From contig JAETOO010000006.1 in the NCBI GenBank assembly GCA_021771715.1, forward strand, positions 1-64,000: DNA of 64,000 nucleotides. The letters are read 5' to 3'. This stretch comes from Oscillospiraceae bacterium (GTDB lineage Bacteria > Bacillota > Clostridia > Lachnospirales > Lachnospiraceae). The notes beneath the pieces are model-generated. The model ran no database searches. It saw only the letters and a program-made list of their open reading frames with translations, and was not told the origin of the DNA. Below are positions 8,181 through 15,005 of the stretch, in pieces (position 1 is the first letter of the stretch; each line of letters begins with the position of its first letter). The position numbers were made by a program, and so were the translations under genes.

Positions 8181-9482
8181 TTATCTGTTGATCTTAAAGG
8201 ATCCCTTTGTGAGTCCTGTCTCCACATCCTTATTCTTTGCCGCATCTGCTTCCGCCACAAACGAGTCCTCATCCAGCGCGCCGATCGCAAGCTTCTGTCC
8301 TGCCTCGGAGAAGAAGTCAAACGCGTTTGTGCCCAGCCACATATTAATGCCCGCGGTGTTCTGCAGCGTCTCATCGCCGAGCAGCTCAACCACCCGCTCC
8401 GCGAGATCGGAGAGCTCTACCTCATACTCCTTCGTGTAAGGCGGCATGGTTCCTCCTACCTCTGCCCAGGTCTTTGCCGTGTCCGGATTGCTGATGCTGA
8501 AGTCGATAAAGCGGTACGCCGCGTCCTTTGCCTCGGAACCGGAGTACACAAGGTATGCGCCGCCTGCAAAATTCACCTGGGAGCCGCCGTCCGCGCATGT
8601 CTCAGAGCCCGGGAACGGATAAATCGATGTCTTGAACTCTGTCCGCTCTGTGATATTGCCGACCTCCCAGTTTCCGGTCACCCAGCAAGCGGTATTGCCG
8701 CTGAAGTACATCTGCTCCTGATCTCCATCCACCTCCGGATGCTCCGGGAAATATCCCTTGTCCAGCCAGTCTGTAATACATGCAACTGCCCTGCGGACGG
8801 ACTCCTTATCCCAGGAACCATCGTTGTTCATCACGTCTCCGATCTCCTCCTGCGTCATGTATGCATAGAGCAGCGTGCCGATAAAGTTCATATTGTTGGA
8901 CCAGGAAGAATCCAGCGTGTTTGCGAGCACCTGATAGCCTGCATCCTTAATCACCTGCATATCCGCGGTCAGCTCCTCCACCGTCTTTGGCTGATCGAGG
9001 CCAAGCTCATCGAAGATATCCTGGTTGACATAGAGGCTCATCGTCTCCATCTCATTTCCGACACCCCAGATAAAGTTGTCGGCGCTCGGAATCTCCCAGC
9101 ACGCTGACATCAGGCTGTCCTTCCAGCCGTACTCCTCATACGCCGCGGTCAGATCCTCATAGTAACCCGCCTGCACATAGTTTCCTGCCGTGCCGATACC
9201 CGCCTCCAGATAGACAATATCCGGCGCATCCCCTGCCATAAATGCCGCCTTCAGTGTCTCGCTAAGCGCGGTCAGCTCCTTTGGAACGCGCTCTACCTTC
9301 ACATCCGGGTTCGCCTCCTCAAATGCTGCCACGATATCGCTCATCGCCGCTCCGAGCGTGCCGTCTATGAACGTATCCCAGATTGTGATCGTTGTCTGCT
9401 CCTCGGCCCCGGCAAACGTCCCCGGAAGCATGGATGCTGTCATCGCTGCTGTCATTAAAATGGCAATCGTTCTTTTTTTCAT
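8181..9482 (-). CDS. sugar ABC transporter substrate-binding protein
   Basis: The protein is 433 residues when started at the ATG at 9482, which has AAAGGAG 7 bases upstream; the longer frame has only non-coding sequence before it. Residues 1-26 form a signal peptide (MKKRTIAILMTAAMTASMLP, then an A-x-A type site near TFAGAEE). The rest is a typical family 1 extracellular binding protein with PDIVYLEAG and a Trp-rich cleft. It has no lipobox cysteine, which is unusual for a Gram-positive binding protein. It precedes two permease genes and follows the ADP-ribosylglycohydrolase-like gene. Confidence 0.9.
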   Translation of the reverse strand: MKKRTIAILMTAAMTASMLPGTFAGAEEQTTITIWDTFIDGTLGAAMSDIVAAFEEANPDVKVERVPKELTALSETLKAAFMAGDAPDIVYLEAGIGTAGNYVQAGYYEDLTAAYEEYGWKDSLMSACWEIPSADNFIWGVGNEMETMSLYVNQDIFDELGLDQPKTVEELTADMQVIKDAGYQVLANTLDSSWSNNMNFIGTLLYAYMTQEEIGDVMNNDGSWDKESVRRAVACITDWLDKGYFPEHPEVDGDQEQMYFSGNTACWVTGNWEVGNITERTEFKTSIYPFPGSETCADGGSQVNFAGGAYLVYSGSEAKDAAYRFIDFSISNPDTAKTWAEVGGTMPPYTKEYEVELSDLAERVVELLGDETLQNTAGINMWLGTNAFDFFSEAGQKLAIGALDEDSFVAEADAAKNKDVETGLTKGSFKINR

Positions 9483-9586
9483 CTTTTTTCTCCTTTCGAA
9501 TCGCTGCTGCGCTCCCTTTCCCGTCCTGTTTATCCCGATCCGGGATTTGGCGGCAGCATGAAATCTTTCTCTGGTAACTTGTCTGT

Positions 9587-10939
9587 CTAACGCTGTTTCA
9601 CAAATGTTTCCGCAAGGCGCTCCAGGCGGCCGCACACTTCTTCCAGCTCCAGATACTCCGGGTGCTCCTTCAGATAAATATGCATTCTCCCGTGGAACGG
9701 CTTGATCCAATGCTCCGGTATGTTCTTTAAGCCGATGACGGCCCCGCAGATACTCCCTGCCGTCGCCCCGGTGCAGTCATTGTCTCCACTCATCGCGATC
9801 GTCTCGCCGATCACCCTCGTGAAATCCTTCTGCCCAATATCCAGCCCCATGACCACGTGGATCGCATTCGTCAGCGCACTGCCGTTGAACATCCCGTCAT
9901 ACCGCGCCCAGCACTTGTCCGCTGCCTCCCGGTAATCCGCAGATTTGTTCTCCAACGCCCAGCGGATTCCTTCTGCAAACAGACAATGCTCCGGGATCTC
10001 CGTCAGCCCGATCCGTACTGCCTCCATCGGGTCCTCCACCACAAACGCCGCCGCGATCGTGGCAGCCATGAACATTGCACCGTACACACCGTTTCTTCTG
10101 TGATTGATCGAGCAGTCCATGTAGGCGAGCGCTGCCGCCTTCTCCGGCCAGCCCGGACATACGTAGCCGTAGGCATCTGCCCTGGTCCAGCCCGCGATGT
10201 TCTGCAGATTCGGATTGCGGTAAAGGCCTGCCTCCGGGGCTTTCATCCCGCTTAGCAGATTCTCCATCATGATGCGCTCTCCCCACCAGCAGCCGCGCCC
10301 GCCGCCCTCGTCGCCAAGCGGAAGGTACTTTTTCCAGATGTGCTCCATGTCTGCGTGTGTGAACTCTGTTCCGTACTCCTCCAGCGTGAGCAGCGCCAGC
10401 AGCGTATAGATCGTATCGTCGTCCGGCGGCACCGCATCCATGTGCTCCCTGGTCAGATCCAGCTTTTTCCCCGTGATATAGTGTTTCGCCATCGGGTCCT
10501 TAATATGACTCCAGTAATCCGTCGGCGGATAGTTATCGCCAAAGTATTCCGCCCACGCTTTCATCGTGTCGATCGGATTAAATTCCAGCGCAGCACCCAG
10601 CGTACAGCCCGCCATGCGCCCGTAAAATGCACCTCGTAGCCGCTCTCCGTAATCGGGCGGAAGCTCTGTCGCAAGCCGCCTTGGCCCATCCGGTCTAAGC
10701 GCCCGGATGCTCTCCAGATCGTCCGGCTCATCCGGATCCTTCTGCGCCAGGACGAGCGCCTGAAAGCGGTCCAGCGTGCGCCCGATCTCGGCCTGAAAAT
10801 CCTCATAGATCTCACGCCCCTCCATGCTGCACCCAAATTCCGCGGCCACGCGAAGATACCTCGTAATATCCTCCGTTCTTTCGCGCAGCCAGGTATCAGA
10901 ATACGGCACGTACCTTACATCCTGAATTTTCATTTTCAT
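9587..10939 (-). CDS. ADP-ribosylglycohydrolase family protein
   Basis: The 450-residue protein has an N-terminal helical extension of about 95 residues and then an ARH/DraG-type all-helical domain: GRMAGCTLGAALE, the metal-binding PPDDDTIYTLLAL and the C-terminal SGDNDCTGATAGSICGAVIG, which supplies the second metal-binding acidic pair. Members cleave ADP-ribose or related ribosides with two Mg ions. AGGGGG lies 5 bases before the ATG. It is the first gene of the transporter operon, which suggests a role in cleaving or processing the imported compound rather than protein de-ADP-ribosylation; that is inference from context. Confidence 0.83.
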   Translation of the reverse strand: MKMKIQDVRYVPYSDTWLRERTEDITRYLRVAAEFGCSMEGREIYEDFQAEIGRTLDRFQALVLAQKDPDEPDDLESIRALRPDGPRRLATELPPDYGERLRGAFYGRMAGCTLGAALEFNPIDTMKAWAEYFGDNYPPTDYWSHIKDPMAKHYITGKKLDLTREHMDAVPPDDDTIYTLLALLTLEEYGTEFTHADMEHIWKKYLPLGDEGGGRGCWWGERIMMENLLSGMKAPEAGLYRNPNLQNIAGWTRADAYGYVCPGWPEKAAALAYMDCSINHRRNGVYGAMFMAATIAAAFVVEDPMEAVRIGLTEIPEHCLFAEGIRWALENKSADYREAADKCWARYDGMFNGSALTNAIHVVMGLDIGQKDFTRVIGETIAMSGDNDCTGATAGSICGAVIGLKNIPEHWIKPFHGRMHIYLKEHPEYLELEEVCGRLERLAETFVKQR

Positions 10940-10965
10940 TCATTCCCCCTTTTTTTCATTTCCCC

Positions 10966-11055
10966 AGGCAACAATCCAAGTAGCCATGCTTGCATGGATA
11001 TTTGGCGACTGCCGCGAGGATCAAATACCCTGTTGCTTGCAGTGAGGTATTTGAT
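10966..11055 (+). repeat. dispersed structured repeat R1, copy 1
   Basis: This ~90-bp sequence recurs at 27471-27573 with roughly 85-90% identity. It contains a CCATG-CTTG-CATGG hairpin and an ATCAAATACC / GGTATTTGAT hairpin. It lies between the LacI gene and the ADP-ribosylglycohydrolase-like gene. Short frames across it are artefacts of the repeat. Confidence 0.7.
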
Positions 11056-11057
11056 TA

Positions 11058-11096
11058 CCGTGTGCGCACACGGTCTTTGCTTATTTAAAACAGATA
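11058..11096. promoter_or_regulatory. palindromic operator module, copy 1
   Basis: The perfect palindrome CCGTGTGCGCACACGG with a central CG, as in LacI-family operators, is followed by TTATTTAAAACAGATA. The whole 39-bp module is repeated at 11200-11238 with 36 of 39 bases identical. Both lie upstream of the minus-strand operon and downstream of a LacI gene. Confidence 0.55.
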
Positions 11097-11199
11097 AAAT
11101 TGCTCTGCATCTTATCTGCCTCAAACCTGGTGACTCTGACTTCTTTTAAAGTTCTTTTTTCCTACGTGATTGCTCTTCCATCACTACCTGCGTGCGCTT

Positions 11200-11238
11200 C
11201 CGTGTGCGCACACGGTCTCGTCTTATTTAAAACAGATA
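11200..11238. promoter_or_regulatory. palindromic operator module, copy 2
   Basis: Second copy of the 39-bp module with CCGTGTGCGCACACGG, 142 bp from copy 1 in the same orientation. The spacing would allow a regulator to bind both and loop the DNA between. Confidence 0.55.
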
Positions 11239-11254
11239 TGTGACATATCTGTTT
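11230..11254 (-). terminator. 25-bp perfect palindrome, operator or terminator of the LacI gene
   Basis: Arms AAACAGATATGT and ACATATCTGTTT are perfectly paired around a single G. On the minus strand the stem is followed by TTTTAAATAAG, 65 bp after the LacI stop, which fits a weak terminator. The perfect symmetry equally fits a protein binding site. Confidence 0.4.
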
Positions 11255-11318
11255 CAAATTCTCCTGTATTCACATCAAAACCGCAAAACCAGTGCCGTCC
11301 GTTACCGGAGCTCCTCAT

Positions 11319-12320
11319 TCACAGCAGCGTCCCGCCCTCTACAATCCTGTAATCCAGCAGACACTCTCTCCTGTATTCCGGATCCTCCATACACTGAAAC
11401 AGCATATCAATCGCCGTACAGCCCATCTCTTTTACCGAGTACGCAATGGTAGTCATGCGCGGCTTCATGTAGTCCATCGACGCGATGTTGTCAAACCCCA
11501 TGACGCCAACCTGCTCCGGCACACGGATTCCGTGATCGCTCAGCGCCCGCATCACTCTCAGCGCATAGGAATCGCACAGACACAGAAGCGCCGTCCGCTC
11601 TTGGGGCACATAGCTCTTGACAAACTGCTCCGTCTTTTCCTCCGCGCTTCCCTTCTCATAGACCTCCGCGCGCTCCAAACCTGCCTGCTGTATGCCGCTC
11701 AGATAGCCCGCCTCCCTCTGGCGAAGTGTGTACGTGTTCAGACCCTCCGACTCCTGCGCCTCAATCTCCGGAGTCATATAGCAGATTCTCCGGTATCCCT
11801 TTGACGCGATGTAAGCCACCGCATCCTCCATCGCTTTTTTCCCATTCACATCCACAAACGGGAAATCCGCTGTCAGCCGATTGTAAATGGTTACAATCGG
11901 AATGCCCAACTGCCTCAATGACGCGATGTACTCCCTGCTCACACCGATCGGAAACAAGATAATGCCGTCCACCTGCCGCTCACACAGATAGCTGAGCCCG
12001 TCCTTCTCCAGTCTGGGGGCCTTGTGCGTCAGAATCAGGTAAATAAAATACCCTCTCTCCTTCGCTCTTGCCTCGATCGTGTCAATCAGTTCCGGGAAAA
12101 AATTATTATACAGATCAAAACAGACGACACCGATTGTCTTTGTCTTTCCCATTGCCAGGCTTCTACCCGTATGGTTGCGATGATAATTCAGCGTCTCGAT
12201 TGACTGCAGTACCTTCTCCTTTGTCTCCTTGCTGATCCCGGGTCTGTTATTCAAGGCCCTGTCCACTGTCCCGACAGACACCTTGCAGTAATCCGCGATA
12301 TCTTTAATTGTCGTCCTCAT
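11319..12320 (-). CDS. LacI-family transcriptional regulator
   Basis: The protein of 333 residues starts with a LacI helix-turn-helix (TIKDIADYCKVSVGTVDRALNN) and continues with a periplasmic-binding-protein-like effector domain ending in a GFDNIASMDY segment typical of the family. The ATG at 12320 was preferred because GGTGA precedes it by a suitable distance. The gene lies directly upstream of the ADP-ribosylglycohydrolase/ABC operon and is divergent from a second LacI gene. It probably represses that operon through the CCGTGTGCGCACACGG sites; that link is inference. Confidence 0.9.
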   Translation of the reverse strand: MRTTIKDIADYCKVSVGTVDRALNNRPGISKETKEKVLQSIETLNYHRNHTGRSLAMGKTKTIGVVCFDLYNNFFPELIDTIEARAKERGYFIYLILTHKAPRLEKDGLSYLCERQVDGIILFPIGVSREYIASLRQLGIPIVTIYNRLTADFPFVDVNGKKAMEDAVAYIASKGYRRICYMTPEIEAQESEGLNTYTLRQREAGYLSGIQQAGLERAEVYEKGSAEEKTEQFVKSYVPQERTALLCLCDSYALRVMRALSDHGIRVPEQVGVMGFDNIASMDYMKPRMTTIAYSVKEMGCTAIDMLFQCMEDPEYRRECLLDYRIVEGGTLL

Positions 12321-12475
12321 GCTTTTCACCATGTGTTTTCTGTATTTTATTACATTCTAACACATTTTCATCCAATATCTACCAATTTTCGGATGAGTCA
12401 GCGCTTTTTTGCGTTTTTTCTGTGTCTCCAGTATATTCGAACGGTTACTTTATCGCAACCAATAATAAAGCTTTT

Positions 12476-12497
12476 ATCGCTTTATTATTACTTTATT
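12476..12497. promoter_or_regulatory. 22-bp candidate operator shared with the isomerase promoter
   Basis: The sequence matches 6324-6345 in 21 of 22 bases and is the right half of a perfect 11-bp-arm palindrome (AATAATAAAGC / GCTTTATTATT) at 12461-12489. It lies between the divergent LacI genes, just upstream of the rightward promoter. Confidence 0.5.
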
Positions 12498-12510
12498 CTG
12501 TTCTTGCGTA

Positions 12511-12539
12511 TTGCGAAACGTTTCCTTTATCCTTATAAT
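12511..12539 (+). promoter_or_regulatory. promoter and operator of the rightward LacI gene
   Basis: TTGCGA, 17 bases, TATAAT form a promoter 55 bp before the start codon. The palindrome GAAACGTTTC (12515-12524) overlaps the -35 box and has the central CG of LacI-type operators, which suggests autoregulation. Confidence 0.68.
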
Positions 12540-12593
12540 ATTACTAAAGTCAATTTCTATTTTTTTGCATTCACGATAGAAAAGGAGTACGCC

Positions 12594-13601
12594 ATGTCCA
12601 TCACCGCAAAGGAACTCGCCGAAAAACTGAATCTCTCCGCCACCGCCATCTCGATGGCGCTGAACAACCGTCCCGGTGTCAGCACGGAGACGCGCCGCAT
12701 GGTGATCGAAGCCGCGGAGAAATACGGCTACGACTTTTCGAAGCTTTCTCTGAAGAAAAATAAAGCGGGCTGCATCTATGCCATCGTCTACCGCACGCAC
12801 AACGCGATTCTGTCGTACTCCCCGATCTTCAACGAGCTGATCGACGGGATCGAGCAGGCCTGCCGGAGGGAGAACTACACGCTCAAGCAGATTCAGTTTT
12901 ACGAAAAAAAAGAAGACCTCCAGAAGTATCTGGAAGATCTTCGCGTCTCTGACTGTATCGGCATCGTGCTGCTGGGCACGGAGATGAAGAAGGAGAACGT
13001 GCAGCAGTTTCTCGCACTGCGCGTCCCCCTGGTGATTCTGGACTCTTATTTTGACACGCTCGACGTGAGCTGTGTCCTGATCAACAACCGGCAGGGCGCT
13101 TATCTGGCGACCGACTACCTGATCAGCCGCACGATGAAGCAGCCGGGCTACCTGCAGTCCTCCTACGCGCTGCGCAACTTCGCCGAGCGGCTCGACGGCT
13201 TCTACAAGGCGGTCGAGGATAACGGAATGTCCCGCGCGCGCTGCATTATCCACCGCCTGTCGCCCTCCATCGACGGCGCGATGGCCGACATGCTCGAGAT
13301 CCTCGACCGCGGCGACAAGCTCGCGGACTGCTACTTCGCGGACAACGACCTGATCGCCATCGGCGCGATCAAGGCGCTGAAGCTGCGCGGCCACCGGATC
13401 CCGGACGACATTGCCGTCGCGGGCTTCGACAACATCTCAGAGAGCCGTATCATCGAGCCGTCCCTGACCACCATCAACATCCCCCGCCACTACATGGGCC
13501 AGCTCGCCGCCAAACAGCTCATCGAGCAGATCAACACCCCCGTGCCCCACACCTGCAAGATCGAGGTGCCGACTTCGCTCGTGAAGCGTTTCTCAGCATG
13601 A
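12594..13601 (+). CDS. LacI-family transcriptional regulator
   Basis: The 335-residue protein has an N-terminal LacI helix-turn-helix (TAKELAEKLNLSATAISMALNN) and an effector domain with the family motif AVAGFDNISESRI near the C-terminus. The ATG at 12594 has AAGGAG 6 bases upstream; the open frame extends 87 codons further back through the promoter and is not coding there. A GAAACGTTTC palindrome overlaps its promoter. The 22-bp site shared with the isomerase promoter makes the isomerase-kinase unit a likely target. Confidence 0.9.
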   Translation: MSITAKELAEKLNLSATAISMALNNRPGVSTETRRMVIEAAEKYGYDFSKLSLKKNKAGCIYAIVYRTHNAILSYSPIFNELIDGIEQACRRENYTLKQIQFYEKKEDLQKYLEDLRVSDCIGIVLLGTEMKKENVQQFLALRVPLVILDSYFDTLDVSCVLINNRQGAYLATDYLISRTMKQPGYLQSSYALRNFAERLDGFYKAVEDNGMSRARCIIHRLSPSIDGAMADMLEILDRGDKLADCYFADNDLIAIGAIKALKLRGHRIPDDIAVAGFDNISESRIIEPSLTTINIPRHYMGQLAAKQLIEQINTPVPHTCKIEVPTSLVKRFSA

Positions 13602-13684
13602 TGGATATGCAAAGTGGTCGAATCCATGCTGCCGATTCTCATGAAGACAGCACAACTGTCTGAAATCCTCGGCTTTCTGAGTTC

Positions 13685-14650
13685 TCACGCACCGACATCC
13701 TTACCGGACGTATCTCCCAGATACCGCACAATTCCCTCAAACACCGCCTGCGCGACCTGGTCCTGGTAGTCCTCCTGCTGCAGTTTTGCCTCCTCCTCCG
13801 GGTTTGAGAGGAAGCCGCACTCTACGATCACCGTTGTGCTCTCCGAACGCTTCAGTATGTAGTACGTCGCATTTCCCTTCTGCACGCGCGGACGTGCCAC
13901 GGCAAGCCCGGTGTTCAGGCTGTCCTGTATCTCCTTCGCGAGCTTCTCGCCCTCGCCGGAATTCTCATAGTAAAAGACCTGCGGCCCGCAGACCGACGGA
14001 TCCTGGTAGCTGTTCTGGTGGATGCTGACGGTCAGAAGCGGCTGCTCCTGCGCGATCACGGCGACCCGCCGCTGCATATCCTGCGCTTTCTTGTGCGAGG
14101 CGTCCGCATCGTACAGCCCATCCTCCGTCGTCCGCGTCATCACAACGCGGTAGCCCGCATCGCCGAGCAGCTTCGCCAGCTTCTTCGCATAAACAAGGTT
14201 CAGCACCTTCTCATTGATTCCGCTGCCGCCGATCATTCCGGGGTCATCTCCTCCATGTCCGGGGTCCAGAACGATCGTTCCCTTCCCGTCCCCCGTCTCC
14301 ACCACTTGGCCCTGGCCGACTCCGGGTGTCTGGCTGGTCTCACTTCCTGACGACTGGCTCCCTCCGCATCCTTCCTGCAGATCCGCTCCGTTTCCCATCG
14401 CCTGGCCCGTACCATTTCCCGTCACCTGACCAACTTCGCTTCCCGCTCCCTGACCTGCTCCGTTTCCGGTTGCTCCTCCCGCTCCATCCTTCGCCTCCGC
14501 GGTCACCTGCGCTCCGCTGCTCTCCTTGCTTCCCTGCTCCGCCAGCTGTTTCGGAAGGACAACCGCGCTGATCAGCAGTAGGGCGAGCATCACGTACTGG
14601 ATCGCCTTTACCGTCATCAGAATCTCGCTCAGTTTATTAAAATCCGGCAT
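13685..14650 (-). CDS. N-acetylmuramoyl-L-alanine amidase (Amidase_3), membrane anchored
   Basis: The 321-residue protein has one N-terminal membrane segment (residues ~17-33), a low-complexity linker rich in Gly, Ser, Gln and Thr (~40-120), and a zinc amidase domain of the CwlD/AmiC type: IVLDPGHGG (zinc His), INEKVLNL (zinc Glu), SIHQNS (zinc His) and VIVECGFLSN (catalytic Glu). It cleaves the peptide from muramic acid in the cell wall. The start has AGGGTGA upstream. It converges with the LacI gene; no division or sporulation genes are adjacent, so the specific role is open. Confidence 0.88.
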   Translation of the reverse strand: MPDFNKLSEILMTVKAIQYVMLALLLISAVVLPKQLAEQGSKESSGAQVTAEAKDGAGGATGNGAGQGAGSEVGQVTGNGTGQAMGNGADLQEGCGGSQSSGSETSQTPGVGQGQVVETGDGKGTIVLDPGHGGDDPGMIGGSGINEKVLNLVYAKKLAKLLGDAGYRVVMTRTTEDGLYDADASHKKAQDMQRRVAVIAQEQPLLTVSIHQNSYQDPSVCGPQVFYYENSGEGEKLAKEIQDSLNTGLAVARPRVQKGNATYYILKRSESTTVIVECGFLSNPEEEAKLQQEDYQDQVAQAVFEGIVRYLGDTSGKDVGA

Positions 14651-14712
14651 AAAATCACCCTGACCGATTTTGTACTATCCTATACAGGTAACCGGAACAA
14701 TATGAATAAAAT

Positions 14713-14912
14713 TTACTGCGAAAGTAAGCCAAGTGAGCATAGCTGAGACGTGCTTGCACGAGAGCAGATATGAACATTAGGGACACCCCGGCATGAGCAA
14801 GTAAACCGATCGGTCGGATTGCGAATATCGGGGGCGATTGCAGGAGTGCGAAACACGGAGCAATCGACTTCCATGCGTAGTGGTACCTGCGAAGCAGGCA
14901 AGTAAGTTTAAC
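14713..14912 (-). other. structured intergenic sequence without a convincing gene
   Basis: About 200 bp between the amidase and the GH42 terminator hold several short hairpins (for example TACCTGCGAAGCAGG) and the related direct repeats GCGAAAGTAAGCC and GGCAAGTAAGTTT near its ends. A 62-codon frame on the minus strand has no ribosome site. Its composition differs from the flanking genes. It may be a small RNA or a dispersed repeat. Confidence 0.35.
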
Positions 14913-14918
14913 GCAAAA

Positions 14919-14948
14919 CGGGCACAGGAATTCCTATTCCTGTGCCCG
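14919..14948 (-). terminator. terminator of the GH42 gene
   Basis: A perfect 13-bp stem with a 4-base loop (arms CGGGCACAGGAAT and ATTCCTGTGCCCG) is followed on the minus strand by TTTTGCGTT, 57 bp after the GH42 stop. It is a good intrinsic terminator with a short U tract. Confidence 0.75.
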
Positions 14949-15005
14949 AACCTATTTCTCCGATTCCTGTCAAAGAGCTGCTCTAAATCAGCCTCTCTTC
15001 TCTCC

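Noticed and set aside
12511-12524. Catabolite-response (cre) site at TTGCGAAACGTTTC
   Set aside because: Spacing between the TG and the central CG does not fit the cre consensus; a LacI autoregulatory operator is a better reading.
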